A stretch of DNA of 64,000 nt. Origin: DAIPKP01 sp964539095 (GTDB taxonomy: Bacteria; Synergistota; Synergistia; Synergistales; Aminiphilaceae). The notes beneath the pieces were generated by a model. That model was not told where the DNA came from and did not search any database. It was given only the letters and a program-made list of their open reading frames with translations. Shown piece after piece: positions 50,583 to 60,215 of this stretch (the stretch's first letter is position 1; every line of letters starts with the position of its first letter). Made by a program: the position numbers and the translations under genes. The stretch covers positions 6,566-70,565 of the forward strand of contig CAZIFL010000013.1 of the NCBI GenBank assembly GCA_964539095.1. Direction: 5' to 3'.

Positions 50583-50792
50583 CTAAAAAAGTATGTTTTT
50601 TCCTGCAAATGAATAGAAGCCAAGGACGATGGATCCGGTAAAGAGAAAGCCGAGAAGCATGCGAAGATAGATCACCCAGGCTTCGTTTCCGGGCCATTTG
50701 CCGGAAGTAATGTTATTTACCATCCGCGCTACCGCGAGGGAGAGAAGAAAAAGCCCAAGAGCCACCAGAGCCTGAATATTTACAGCAGGCAT
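50583..50792 (-). CDS. Small two-segment membrane protein
   Basis: A 69-aa protein of unknown function with two hydrophobic stretches (about 6-24 and 42-62) joined by a short polar loop NNITSGKWPGNEAW. ATG 50792 lies seven bases after AGGAGG, a better spacing than the ATG at 50798. It sits 20 bases before the TPR/propeller gene, so the two are likely coexpressed. Confidence 0.65.
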   Translation of the reverse strand: MPAVNIQALVALGLFLLSLAVARMVNNITSGKWPGNEAWVIYLRMLLGFLFTGSIVLGFYSFAGKNILF

Positions 50793-50860
50793 ATACATTC
50801 CTCCTGGAATCGAATAATGGAACCCCTTTATGATACCTGAAATTTCTTCAGGAGAAAACG

Positions 50861-51040
50861 CTATTCTTCCTGAGGAGTATGTTTTTCCGCAATGAGATTC
50901 ACAATGATGTTGTCCATAAAGAGCCGATTGGGATGGGCATAAAGAATAACAAGATAGACGAGACTCATGGCGAAAAAGACCACCGTCAGGACAATAAGCA
51001 GCTGCCTTGCAAGGCCGTTTTTCTCTTTTTTCGAAAACAT
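50861..51040 (-). CDS. Small single-span membrane protein
   Basis: A 59-aa protein with a basic N-terminus (MFSKKEKNGLARQ) and one hydrophobic segment (about 14-36), then a short external tail ending HTPQEE. ATG 51040 is preceded by a GAGGTGAGAGG stretch. It is the first gene of the small membrane/TPR-propeller set and follows a strong terminator. I do not recognise a family. Confidence 0.6.
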   Translation of the reverse strand: MFSKKEKNGLARQLLIVLTVVFFAMSLVYLVILYAHPNRLFMDNIIVNLIAEKHTPQEE

Positions 51041-51108
51041 GGACCTCTCACCTCCCTTTGAGGACACAAAGCTTCCTCTCTTTCCTCTAGGATACTCGAA
51101 AAAGGCAC

Positions 51109-51137
51109 AAAAAAAAGGGGGGAGATTCCCCCCTTCG
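51109..51137 (-). terminator. Rho-independent terminator of the Gfo/Idh gene
   Basis: On the minus strand GGGGGG (51133-51128) pairs with CCCCCC (51122-51117), loop AATCT, followed by eight T (51116-51109). It ends the transcript of the oxidoreductase gene. Confidence 0.92.
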
Positions 51138-51165
51138 TATCTTTTTTACGAGTCCCTACGCCTTT

Positions 51166-52137
51166 TTATACCACGCACTGCTCTATCACGTTGCTCCGGT
51201 TGAGGCTGATCTGACGAAGCACCGCCACCGCCACTTCAAGAGCGCGTTTGCCATCTCCAATCCCTACAAGAGGCTGCCGCCCCTCCCGGACACAGGAGAC
51301 AAAGTGCTGCAGCTCAAGCTTGAGAGGCTCTTTCTTGGGGAAAATGGGCTGTTCCACGATCTCCACCAATCCCTGACCGTTCTCCCTCATACAGCGATGG
51401 ATGGAGACGTCCTGGGTTTCGTAGTTTACCGCAATGGTACGCTCAGCCTCCATAATCTCCAGGCGGCGCAGACGTCTTTGAGAGACGCGGCTTACCAGAA
51501 TATCCGCAATGGTGCCATCTGCAAACTGAAGATGCGCCGAAGCGATATCCTCGTGATCCGAACAGACCGAACGCCCCAAAGCAGAGATGTTGACGATCTC
51601 CGAGGGGACAAGAGAGAGCACGATATCGATATCGTGAATCATGAGATCCAGCACCACACCCACATCACTCACCCGGGGAGAGAAAGGCCCCACCCGCCGT
51701 GACTGAAGGAGCATCGGTTTGTTGACAATACTCGACACATGTTGCACTGCACTGTTGAACCGCTCTACATGCCCCACCTGAAGAAGGAGATTTCTCTTCT
51801 CAGCCAGGGTGAGAAGCTCTGCAGCCTCCTCCACGGTGGAGGTGACAGGTTTCTCGATGAGCACATGGATGCCGTTCTCCAGAGCTATCTTGCTAATGGA
51901 AAAGTGCAGGCTGGTGGGCACCACGATGCTCAACGCATGGGGGTGACATTTATTGATAAACTCCTGAAGATCCGTGAAGTAGGGAACACCCAAGGCGTGG
52001 CTCGTCGTCATGGCTCTATCCTCATTGACATCCACCACCCCCGCCAGGTGCACCCCGAGTATCTCCGAATACAGCCGAGCATGATGAAACCCCAAATGTC
52101 CCACTCCCACGACGCCTACCCGCAACGGCACCACCAT
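51166..52137 (-). CDS. Gfo/Idh/MocA-family oxidoreductase, GnnA-like
   Basis: NAD(P)-dependent sugar oxidoreductase. The Rossmann motif GVVGVGHLGFHHARLY is at about 7-22, the catalytic EKP in VLIEKPVTS near 94, and LMIHDIDIVLSL near 170. GHVERFNSAV near 122 recalls the subgroup coded next to lipid A genes, of which GnnA oxidises UDP-GlcNAc at C3 before amination. That specific role is a guess, since no lpx gene or GnnB is here. The ATG at 52137 is preferred to the GTG two codons upstream. The product is 323 aa, in a single-gene unit with its own terminator. Confidence 0.85.
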   Translation of the reverse strand: MVVPLRVGVVGVGHLGFHHARLYSEILGVHLAGVVDVNEDRAMTTSHALGVPYFTDLQEFINKCHPHALSIVVPTSLHFSISKIALENGIHVLIEKPVTSTVEEAAELLTLAEKRNLLLQVGHVERFNSAVQHVSSIVNKPMLLQSRRVGPFSPRVSDVGVVLDLMIHDIDIVLSLVPSEIVNISALGRSVCSDHEDIASAHLQFADGTIADILVSRVSQRRLRRLEIMEAERTIAVNYETQDVSIHRCMRENGQGLVEIVEQPIFPKKEPLKLELQHFVSCVREGRQPLVGIGDGKRALEVAVAVLRQISLNRSNVIEQCVV

Positions 52138-52313
52138 ATCCACACCCCAATCTTTATACGTTTTTGCGCCTTCTCCGAAAGATGCTTCTGCCGAAAATTT
52201 CCTGAAAAAGGCGATTCGTCTATTCCCTCATGTACGTTATCCCGGAAAGGGAGAGAAAAGTGGCACAAAAATTCTCTCAAGTCTCCGTATTTTTTCCTTT
52301 TCGGGAAAAGTCT

Positions 52314-53090
52314 TTAGCCTCTGACTCCTCCGAGAAGCACGTTGCGGTTCTCTGCGTCTCCTCTGCGGTAGGAGTACCATCCCGAGGGGCCGCAGGAGAC
52401 GCACTCCTCTGCAAGAAAGAGATGCTCCTCCTTCATACCTTCCCGGCCCAGGAGATACGCCCCCATGCGGGGGAGATCAAAAAAACAGAGATCTCCCCGA
52501 AGCTCCCAGAGAGATTTCGGAAAGAGTTCCATCCCCCGGAGGGTGAGGGGGTCATCCATCTTCCGGGAATAGCAGCATCCACGGATGGCGGGGCCCAGAA
52601 AGGCCCGGCAACGCTCGGGAGCAAGGGCGGGGAATTTTTGACGTAGCAGTCTCCAGGCCGCCGAAGGGATCTGCTCCCCTGCCCCCCGAAACCCCATGTG
52701 AAGCAGGAGCATCCAGGGGTGCGGCTCCGAGGAGAAGAGAATCACCGGGCAGCAGTCCGCAAAGCGTAGCATCCCCCGCCATGCGGGGTCTTCGAGAAAG
52801 ATTCCGTCCCCCTCGGGAGATGCCTCTTCAGGAGAAACTTCTTTCGAGGGGACGAGGATCTCTTTACCGTGCACCTGCCGGGGGACAAGAAGTTTTGGAA
52901 TCTGGAACCTCTCGGAAAAAAACCGACGGGCCCTCTGGGAGGTAACGCTATGCCCTTCTGTGAGTTCCCCCGGGCCATAGAGGGAGAGTTCAAAAAGCTC
53001 TGCAAACTCGGAAAAAGCCAGAGAAAAGTAGTCGATCTTCGTCCCTTCTCCCGCAGAGTCTCGGGGAGGGGAGGCGGTGTTTTTTTTCAT
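52314..53090 (-). CDS. pgeF: Purine nucleoside phosphorylase/YfiH (PgeF, LACC1-like) family protein
   Basis: YfiH proteins act as purine nucleoside enzymes and as peptidoglycan editing factors. The metal-ligand motifs are present with variation: VHGKEILV near 79, FADCCPVILF near 110, HMGFRGAGEQI (usually HAGWRG) near 131, and GWYSYRRGDAENR near the C-terminus. ATG 53090 overlaps the folC stop as ATGA and gives 258 aa. The upstream frame to 53207 is folC in another frame. The Trp-to-Phe change in the AGWRG motif is a minor oddity. Confidence 0.87.
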   Translation of the reverse strand: MKKNTASPPRDSAGEGTKIDYFSLAFSEFAELFELSLYGPGELTEGHSVTSQRARRFFSERFQIPKLLVPRQVHGKEILVPSKEVSPEEASPEGDGIFLEDPAWRGMLRFADCCPVILFSSEPHPWMLLLHMGFRGAGEQIPSAAWRLLRQKFPALAPERCRAFLGPAIRGCCYSRKMDDPLTLRGMELFPKSLWELRGDLCFFDLPRMGAYLLGREGMKEEHLFLAEECVSCGPSGWYSYRRGDAENRNVLLGGVRG

Positions 53091-54415
53091 GACAGAGAAA
53101 ATCCTCCCTCCGAAGCCATATATCCCAGCAGATAGAGACTGCCGCAGACCAGCACCAAACTCCCCCGGGATTTTCCCCGCTCTAAAGCTTCCAGAGGAGA
53201 GGAGCAAACCTCACAGGAAACCCACCCCCGGGAGAGAGCAATCTCCCGAAGATCGTCACTCCGGGCAGAACGTTCGAGACCGGGAACGCAGGTACAGATA
53301 AGATGGTCTGCGGTTCCTCGAAGCAGGTCAAGCATCTGGGGAGCGTCCTTATCCTTCATGCAGGAAAAGATGAGTACCTTACCGGGAAGATCGTTCCATC
53401 GTTCCGCCACCATGGCGGCGAAGGCCCGGGCTCCTTCGGGGTTGTGCACCCCGTCGGCAAAGAGCGGAGGCTCTCCGGGAAAGAGTGTCCCTCGAAAGGG
53501 CCAGGAGGCCTTTTGAAGCCCCTCAAGAAGGTGTTCTCTCCGAAGGCGGGGGAAATGCTCCCGAAGGTGCCATGCTACCGAGAGGGCGTGCGCCCCGTTA
53601 TCCACCTGGTGCCTCCCCCGAAGAGATATGGAAACTTTTGGAAGGACCAGATCCCCCTCGGAAAAGGAGAAGCGGTTTCCCTCCGGAGTCGGCCCCACCT
53701 CCGATATGGTGCAGCTGTGCGAAAAGAGATGCGCCCGGGCCTTTACTCTCTCTGCGGCGGCGAGGAAACGGGCCTCCAGCTCCGGAGCCCCCCCTCGAAA
53801 GGAGGCAAAGCTACGGGGGCGAAAAATGGCAAATTTCTCCGCACCGATCTCCTCCAGAGTATTCCCCAGATACTCCTGATGATCCATGGCGATGGTGGTA
53901 ATCACAGAGGCCTTTACGGGAGCCCGCAGATTGGTGGCATCGTAACGCCCCCCCATCCCCGTCTCAAGGATTAACAGTTCCACCCCTTCAGAAACTGCCA
54001 TAAGAAAGGCCAGCGCCGTAACAATCTCGAAGTAGGAAGGCACCTCTTCGAGGGGCATGAGCGGAAGGGCCTCTTCGACGCGTTTCAAGGCTTGCGACCA
54101 CGTCGACGCAGGGAGGGGAATCCCTTTTCGAAGAAACCGTTCCCCAAGAGCAATAAGATGGGGGCTCGTATAGAACCCCGTGACATAACCCGCAGAACGA
54201 AAGATTCGTTCAAGAAACGCTCCGGTAGAACCCTTGCCGTTCGTCCCCGCCAGATGGATCACCGGAACGGTGCGCTCGGGATTTCCCAGAATGTTCAGAA
54301 GCCGGGCTATCCGAGAGAGGCCAGGGCGGATGCCCGGGGTTGCAAGACGGAGGATCTGCGCCTCTACCCTGGCATACCCCTGCCGCTCCTGTTGTATTAA
54401 TAAAAAACGGTCCAT
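53087..54415 (-). CDS. folC: Folylpolyglutamate synthase/dihydrofolate synthase
   Basis: Mur-ligase-type enzyme that adds glutamate to folates. The P-loop HLAGTNGKGSTGAFLERIF is near 54-72, and GMGGRYDATN near 155 and DGVHNPEGARAF near 320 are conserved. The 442-aa length is standard. It starts 75 bases behind the valS stop, separated by a terminator, so it may have separate expression with pgeF. Confidence 0.94.
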   Translation of the reverse strand: MDRFLLIQQERQGYARVEAQILRLATPGIRPGLSRIARLLNILGNPERTVPVIHLAGTNGKGSTGAFLERIFRSAGYVTGFYTSPHLIALGERFLRKGIPLPASTWSQALKRVEEALPLMPLEEVPSYFEIVTALAFLMAVSEGVELLILETGMGGRYDATNLRAPVKASVITTIAMDHQEYLGNTLEEIGAEKFAIFRPRSFASFRGGAPELEARFLAAAERVKARAHLFSHSCTISEVGPTPEGNRFSFSEGDLVLPKVSISLRGRHQVDNGAHALSVAWHLREHFPRLRREHLLEGLQKASWPFRGTLFPGEPPLFADGVHNPEGARAFAAMVAERWNDLPGKVLIFSCMKDKDAPQMLDLLRGTADHLICTCVPGLERSARSDDLREIALSRGWVSCEVCSSPLEALERGKSRGSLVLVCGSLYLLGYMASEGGFSLS

Positions 54416-54430
54416 GGCATATCTCCACGT

Positions 54431-54475
54431 AAAAAAAGCCCGGTTCCGGAGGTGAAAAATCCCCCGAAAACGGGC
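54431..54475 (-). terminator. Rho-independent terminator of valS
   Basis: On the minus strand GCCCG (54475-54471) pairs with CGGGC (54442-54438), with further partial pairing of TTCGGGG and CTCCGGAA inside, followed by seven T. It directly precedes the folC start. Confidence 0.8.
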
Positions 54476-54489
54476 CTCTTAGTGTCTCT

Positions 54490-57174
54490 CTAGGAAGAGA
54501 GACTCTCCAGATTCTGATTAACTCGGGAGAGACGCTCCCGGGCCTCCTGAAGGCGTTCCCGCTCTTTGGCTACCACATCCTCCGGAGCCTTGGCAAGGAA
54601 GCTTTCGTTTTCGAGCTTCATTTCTCCCCTGGTAATATCCGCCTCGATCTTCTCTCTCTCCTTGCGGAGACGCTCCATCTCGGAGGGGACATCCAGAATA
54701 TCCCCCACCCCGAGAAAGAGGGTCCGCCGGGGGAGTACCGCCGCCAGACTCTGTTTGGGGCGCTCTCCGGGCTCCACAAGACGTATCTCCGCCACTCTTC
54801 CGAGAAGCGAGATAAGATCCCGGTTTTCCTCCATGGAACGCCGAACCCTGGGATCCTCCGTGGCGATAACGATGGAGGGGGCAGACTGCTGAGGAGCAAG
54901 CCCCGCTTCAACCCGCAGGTTCCGCAAAGCCCGGATCATCTCCTGAAACTGCTCCATATCTTCGAAAAGCTCAATCTCGCCATCCTCTTTTTCGAAGGAG
55001 GGCCAACCGCTCCGTTCGAGAAGCGCCCCCTCATCTCCGGCAAAACCGAAGGCCTGCCAGAGTTCATCCGTTGCAAAGGGGATGAAGGGGTGCAAAAGCT
55101 GCAGAGTCTGTCGGAAGACCGTGGCAAGCACCCATCGGGAGGCCTCTTTCCGCTCCTCTCCCTCGTTGCCGTAGAGAGCAGCTTTGGCCATCTCAAGATA
55201 CCAGTCACAGAGTTCGGACCATACAAAGTCGTAGAGCCCCCGGGCAGCCTCTCCGAAGAAGTAGCCGTCCAAAAGCCTGGAGGTCTCCCGGGCTACCCGG
55301 CGAGTGCGCTCGAGAATCCAGCGATCATGGTCACGAAGCAGACTCTCAGCAGGCATCTCTGAACAAGAGGGAAGCTCCTCCAGGTGCATAAGGGCGAAAC
55401 GGCTGGCGTTCCAGAGCTTGTTCATGAAGTATCGGTAGGTTTCGATACGGTTGGTGCTGAGGAAGATATCCCGCCCCTGCACGGTGAGAGCCGCCAGGGT
55501 CATCCGCAGAGCGTCCGCCCCATAGGTTTCGATGATGCCGAGAGGGTCAATAACGTTCCCCCGGGACTTGCTCATCTTATGACCGTGCTCATCCCGCACC
55601 AGGGCATGAATATACACATCATGGAAGGGAACTTCCCCGTCCATGAACTCCAGCCCCATCATAATCATCCGGGAGACCCAGAAGAAGATGATGTCAAACC
55701 CCGTCATGAGAAGGGAGGTGGGATAAAAGGCCTCAAGCTCTTTTGTTTTATCCGGCCAGCCCAGGGTGGAGAAGGGCCAGAGGGCGCTGCTGAACCAGGT
55801 GTCCAGCACATCCTCATCCTGATGCGACACCGTATGACCGCAGGCTTCGCAGGCGGAAGGCGCCTCGGAGGCCACCGTAAAGTGGCCGCATTTTTCGCAC
55901 TCCCAGGCGGGAATCCGGTGTCCCCACCAGAGCTGCCGGGAGATGCACCAGTCCCGGATGTTCTCCATCCACTGGTAGTAGGTGTTCTCCCACTGCTTGG
56001 GCACCCAATTGATACGCTCCTGCTGCACCGCCTCCACCCCGGCATCCGCCAGAGGCTTGGCCTTCACGAACCACTGCTCCGAAAGGTAGGGCTCCACCAC
56101 GGTGTCGCAGCGGTAGCAGTGTCCCACGGAGTGAAGATGCTCTTCAACCTTCACCAGAAGCCCCTGGGCTTTGAGATCCTCCACCACTTTCTTTCGGGCC
56201 TCGGTAATATGGAGCCCCTGGTAGATCCCCGCCAAGTCGTTCATGATCTGCTTATCATCGATCACCGCAATCTGGGGGAGATCGTGCCGCTGCCCCACGA
56301 GGAAGTCGTTAGGATCGTGGGCGGGGGTAATTTTGACGCACCCCGTGCCGAACTCGGGATCCACCATGTTATCCTCAATAACCGGGATCTCTCGATCTGT
56401 GAGGGGGACCCGCACCCTGCGCCCCACGTAGGGGGCGTTTTTCTCATCCCGGGGGTGCACCGCAATGGCGACATCGCCCAGGATGGTCTCGGGCCGGGTG
56501 GTGGCAACCATGAGGGAGCCTTCGCCATCCACAAAGGGATAGGCTACGTGGTAGAGATTTCCGGGAAGCTCCTTGTGCTCGACTTCGAGATCGGAGAGGG
56601 CTGTCTGGCAGCGGGAGCACCAGTTGATGATGTATTTTCCCCGGTAGATAAGCCCCTTCTTGTACAGAGCCACAAAAACCTCCCGCACTGCCCGGGAGAG
56701 CCCTTCATCCATGGTAAAGCGCTCTCGGTCCCAATCACAGGAAGCCCCCAGCTTTTTAAGCTGGTTGATGATGCGGCTGCCGTACTGCTCTTTCCACTCC
56801 CAAACCCGAGCCTCGAAAGCATCCCGCCCCAGATCGTGCCGGGAGAGCCCCTCCTTGGCGAGCTGCTTTTCCACTACGTTCTGGGTGGCGATCCCCGCAT
56901 GATCCGTGCCGGGAAGCCAGAGGACGTTGTCCCCCTGCATACGGCGGTAACGGCAGATAATGTCCTGGAGGGTATTGTTCAAGGCATGCCCCATATGGAG
57001 AGAGCCCGTAACGTTGGGAGGGGGGATCACAATAGAAAAGTTCTTTCCCTCTCCCGTATACTCCGGATCTCCCACGAAAAGACCCTCTCTCTCCCATCGT
57101 GCATACCAGGCATCTTCAATGGGAGCGGGATCATAGCTTTTGCTCAAGGAATCAAGTTTTTTGCGGCGGTCCAT
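54490..57174 (-). CDS. valS: Valyl-tRNA synthetase
   Basis: Class I synthetase charging tRNA-Val. The HIGH-type motif LHMGHALNNTLQD is near residue 45-50, the editing domain spans about 190-350, GHKMSKSRGNVIDP carries KMSKS near 525, and the last 70 residues form the typical coiled coil (KEREKIEADITRGEMKLENESFLAKAPEDVVAKERERLQEARERL). ATG 57174, six bases after GGAGGG, gives 894 aa. Only 46 bases separate it from engB, so no T-box leader is present. Confidence 0.97.
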   Translation of the reverse strand: MDRRKKLDSLSKSYDPAPIEDAWYARWEREGLFVGDPEYTGEGKNFSIVIPPPNVTGSLHMGHALNNTLQDIICRYRRMQGDNVLWLPGTDHAGIATQNVVEKQLAKEGLSRHDLGRDAFEARVWEWKEQYGSRIINQLKKLGASCDWDRERFTMDEGLSRAVREVFVALYKKGLIYRGKYIINWCSRCQTALSDLEVEHKELPGNLYHVAYPFVDGEGSLMVATTRPETILGDVAIAVHPRDEKNAPYVGRRVRVPLTDREIPVIEDNMVDPEFGTGCVKITPAHDPNDFLVGQRHDLPQIAVIDDKQIMNDLAGIYQGLHITEARKKVVEDLKAQGLLVKVEEHLHSVGHCYRCDTVVEPYLSEQWFVKAKPLADAGVEAVQQERINWVPKQWENTYYQWMENIRDWCISRQLWWGHRIPAWECEKCGHFTVASEAPSACEACGHTVSHQDEDVLDTWFSSALWPFSTLGWPDKTKELEAFYPTSLLMTGFDIIFFWVSRMIMMGLEFMDGEVPFHDVYIHALVRDEHGHKMSKSRGNVIDPLGIIETYGADALRMTLAALTVQGRDIFLSTNRIETYRYFMNKLWNASRFALMHLEELPSCSEMPAESLLRDHDRWILERTRRVARETSRLLDGYFFGEAARGLYDFVWSELCDWYLEMAKAALYGNEGEERKEASRWVLATVFRQTLQLLHPFIPFATDELWQAFGFAGDEGALLERSGWPSFEKEDGEIELFEDMEQFQEMIRALRNLRVEAGLAPQQSAPSIVIATEDPRVRRSMEENRDLISLLGRVAEIRLVEPGERPKQSLAAVLPRRTLFLGVGDILDVPSEMERLRKEREKIEADITRGEMKLENESFLAKAPEDVVAKERERLQEARERLSRVNQNLESLSS

Positions 57175-57220
57175 TGCCATCCCTCCAAGAAAAAAATCGT
57201 GACACATCACATATGGTTTT

Positions 57221-57883
57221 TTAGAGTTCTTCTGCTGTGGCCTCGGGAAAGAGAAGATCCTGAATGCCTCGCTGCAGCTCCGTTATTCCCAGGCTGTTGG
57301 CAGCTCCCGTAACGTAGGGTTTGTTGAGAGAATAGAGCCCCTTTTTCACGTACTGCTGCACTAAACCACGGTGTTTGCTTTTGGCGATTTTATCCGCCTT
57401 GGTAAAGACCACCTGAAGAGGAATCCCCAGATCGTAAAGCCAGCTCTGCAGGGTTGTATCGTTCTCCAGAAGGCCATGACGAAAATCCACCAGGTGCATC
57501 ACCACAGCAATATTGGGGCTTTTCGTAAAGTAGCTCTCCATGAGGCGGAGCCAAGCGTTTCGCTCCTCTCCTCCTCTTTTGGCGTAGCCGTACCCCGGTA
57601 CATCCACAAGGTACCACGCCCGATCCCCGTGAGAAGCCCGGTAGTAGTTGATGCTCCGGGTCTTTCCTGGGGTTCCGCTGGTGTGAGCCACCTTCCTGCG
57701 GAAGAGGGCGTTAATGAGGGTCGATTTTCCCACGTTGGAACGCCCTGAGAAAACAACCTCCATAAGCCCCGGCTCAAGAGGGAGCTGTGAGGGAAGGAAG
57801 CAGGTATGTGCCAGCTCCACACTCCAGTGTATCGGAGCCTCCCCAGAGGCTCCGGAGTTATGCCGGGAGGTTTCGGAAGGCAT
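57221..57883 (-). CDS. engB: Ribosome biogenesis GTPase YihA/YsxC (EngB)
   Basis: GTPase needed for 50S assembly. The G1 motif FSGRSNVGKSTLIN, G2/G3 region TSGTPGKTRSINYY and DVPGYGYAKR, G4 TKAD and G5-like TGAAN are present. The start is unclear: ATG 57883 overlaps lon by 26 bases and gives 220 aa, while the conserved core starts only near 57820. No in-frame start has a good ribosome binding site. The lon-engB order is common in Gram-positives. Confidence 0.92.
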   Translation of the reverse strand: MPSETSRHNSGASGEAPIHWSVELAHTCFLPSQLPLEPGLMEVVFSGRSNVGKSTLINALFRRKVAHTSGTPGKTRSINYYRASHGDRAWYLVDVPGYGYAKRGGEERNAWLRLMESYFTKSPNIAVVMHLVDFRHGLLENDTTLQSWLYDLGIPLQVVFTKADKIAKSKHRGLVQQYVKKGLYSLNKPYVTGAANSLGITELQRGIQDLLFPEATAEEL

Positions 57884-60215
57884 GGCGCAACACGTCATCC
57901 AGATGCCGCACGTAATGTACGGTTATTCCCGAAAGCACCCACCGGGGAAGTTCTTCCACGTCGCTCTTATTCCCCTCGGGGATGAGCACATCTCGAATAT
58001 CCTGGCGCTTCGCCGCGAGAATTTTTTCGCGAACGCCTCCGATGGGGAGTACATTCCCACGAAGGGTGATCTCTCCAGTCATGGCGAGATCGTTACGCAC
58101 CGGAATCTTCTTGATGCTGGAGAGCATCGCCACCGCCAGAGTAATCCCGGCAGAGGGGCCGTCCTTGGGAATGGCTCCTTCCGGAACGTGCACATGCACA
58201 TCCGTTTTATCCCACTCCACATTTTCCGAAACGTAGGTCCCGCGGATATGACCGAGGGCGGTCTTCGCCGATTCCTGCATAATATTGCCCAAATTCCCTG
58301 TAAGAAGGACGTTTCCCTTTCCCTTGATGATCATGGTCTCCACCACCAGGGTGTCCCCCCCGCTTTCGGTCCAGGCCAAGCCCACCACCGTACCGATAGC
58401 ATCCTCCGAGGGTATGCGCATATCCCGCACCATAGGAGGTCCAAGGTATTTTTTAAGCCCCGTGACGTTCACCACGATTCTCTCCGGCTCTGCAGTCCCC
58501 TTTTCAGTAAGCTCTACCAGATTCCGGGTAATCTTACGGGCCAGTTTTGCAAGCTGACGCTCAAGGTTCCGCACACCGGCCTCCCGGGTGTAGTCCTGAA
58601 TAATGTGTTCCAGAGCAGGGGTGGAGAGGGCGATCTGATCGCGCTGCAGGCCGTGATCGCCACAGACCTTGGGCCAGAGATGTCTCTGGGCGATATGAAC
58701 CTTCTCCTCCTGAACGTATCCCGGAAGATGAATAATCTCCATTCGGTCGACGAGCGCCCGGGGGATGGTGTGGGTTACGTTCGCGGTGGTGAGAAAGAGC
58801 ACTTTGCTGAGGTCGAAGGGGATCTCAAGAAAGTGATCGGTAAAAGAGGCATTCTGCTCGGGATCAAGAACCTCAAGCAGCGCCGCCGCAGGATCCCCCC
58901 GAAAATCAGAGCCGATCTTGTCAATTTCGTCGAGGAGCATGACGGGATTTTTCGTTCCGCTGGTGCGGATCTTCTGGATAATCCTTCCGGGGAGGGCCCC
59001 TACGTAGGTGCGCCGATGCCCGCGAATCTCTGCCTCGTCCCGCATCCCTCCGAGGGAGATGTTCACGAACTTGCGCCCCAGAGCCCGGGCGATGGAACGC
59101 CCCAGAGAGGTTTTTCCGACCCCCGGAGGCCCTACAAAGCAGAGCACCTGCCCACGGCCGCCGTCCTTTCCCGCATGCTTGCGCACCGCTAGAAATTCGA
59201 GAACCCGCTCCTTGATCTTCTCCATACCGTAGTGATCTTCTTCGAGAACCTGCTCGGCGCTCTGGATATCAAGACGATCTCGGGAACTTTTCTGCCAGGG
59301 AAGCTCTACGAGCCAATCCAGATAGGTTCGAGCTACCGTAGCTTCGGCGGACATGGAGGGCATTTTCATGAGCCTCTCCAGCTCCTTCAACGCCCGTTCC
59401 TCTACGGATTTCGGCATTCTGGACGTTTCGATCTTCTTTCGATACTCCCCGATCTCAGGAGGGACGTTCCCCTGGCCAAGCTCATCTTGAATCACCCGGA
59501 GCTGCTCCTTGAGATAGTATTCCCGATTATTCTTCTCCATCTCCTGACGCACCCGGTCGTGGATATCGTGCTCCAGCTCCAGGATCTCAATCTCCCCCAG
59601 GAGAAGCTTGAAAAGCTCTTCCAAGCGCAGGAGAGGATCGAGAATCTCCAGGAGTTTCTGTTTATCCTGAACACGCACGAGAAGGTGCGAGGCCACGATA
59701 TCTGCGAGCTGATGAGGATCCTCGATGGAGTGCACAGACATGATCACTTCCCCGGGGATCTTGGGGTGCAGGGTGGCATAGCGCTCAAAGGAGGCGAGAA
59801 CACTCCGGCGCATCGGCTCAAGAGAGGCCGCGTCTTCTTCTGGAAGATCTTCCTCTCCGAGAAGCGCCAGAGGCTCTACGGCGGCGTTAAAGTAAGGGCC
59901 TCCCTGAAAGTACTCGACAACTTTCCCCCGAGCGAGCCCCTCAACAAGAGCCTTGGTAGTGCCATCGGGGACCCGTACCATCTGGATAACCTGACAGAGA
60001 GTTCCCACATCGTAAAAATCCTCCGAGCCGGGATCCTCCGAGCTGATCTCCTTCTGAGCTACCACGAAGACAGTCTTGTCTCCCAGCATGGCCTCTTCCA
60101 GAGCTTTAAGGGAGCGGGGACGTCCCACAAAGAGAGGAACGATAATCCCCGGAAAGAGGACGAGATCCCTCACGGGAAGTACGGGGACTTTAGAAGCCCC
60201 TTCCCGCTGCGGCAT
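57858..60215 (-). CDS. lon: ATP-dependent protease Lon (LonA)
   Basis: Cytosolic AAA+ serine protease. The N-terminal substrate domain starts at VPVLPVRDLVLFPGIIVPLFVGR, a coiled coil follows (about 190-260), Walker A GPPGVGKTSLG is near 355, and the protease domain has the catalytic Ser in PKDGPSAGITLA near 675, with the Lys in the following helix stretch. The 785-aa length is standard. The ATG directly follows the clpX stop codon, so the two proteolytic genes are cotranslated. Confidence 0.97.
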   Translation of the reverse strand: MPQREGASKVPVLPVRDLVLFPGIIVPLFVGRPRSLKALEEAMLGDKTVFVVAQKEISSEDPGSEDFYDVGTLCQVIQMVRVPDGTTKALVEGLARGKVVEYFQGGPYFNAAVEPLALLGEEDLPEEDAASLEPMRRSVLASFERYATLHPKIPGEVIMSVHSIEDPHQLADIVASHLLVRVQDKQKLLEILDPLLRLEELFKLLLGEIEILELEHDIHDRVRQEMEKNNREYYLKEQLRVIQDELGQGNVPPEIGEYRKKIETSRMPKSVEERALKELERLMKMPSMSAEATVARTYLDWLVELPWQKSSRDRLDIQSAEQVLEEDHYGMEKIKERVLEFLAVRKHAGKDGGRGQVLCFVGPPGVGKTSLGRSIARALGRKFVNISLGGMRDEAEIRGHRRTYVGALPGRIIQKIRTSGTKNPVMLLDEIDKIGSDFRGDPAAALLEVLDPEQNASFTDHFLEIPFDLSKVLFLTTANVTHTIPRALVDRMEIIHLPGYVQEEKVHIAQRHLWPKVCGDHGLQRDQIALSTPALEHIIQDYTREAGVRNLERQLAKLARKITRNLVELTEKGTAEPERIVVNVTGLKKYLGPPMVRDMRIPSEDAIGTVVGLAWTESGGDTLVVETMIIKGKGNVLLTGNLGNIMQESAKTALGHIRGTYVSENVEWDKTDVHVHVPEGAIPKDGPSAGITLAVAMLSSIKKIPVRNDLAMTGEITLRGNVLPIGGVREKILAAKRQDIRDVLIPEGNKSDVEELPRWVLSGITVHYVRHLDDVLRHAFRNLPA

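Noticed and set aside
57175..57220. T-box leader upstream of valS
   Set aside because: Only 46 bases separate engB and valS, too little for a T-box, and no specifier or antiterminator structure is seen.
55384..57312. 642-aa plus-strand open frame opposite valS
   Set aside because: Mirror of valS codons with His- and Gly-rich low-complexity translation. valS has all synthetase motifs.
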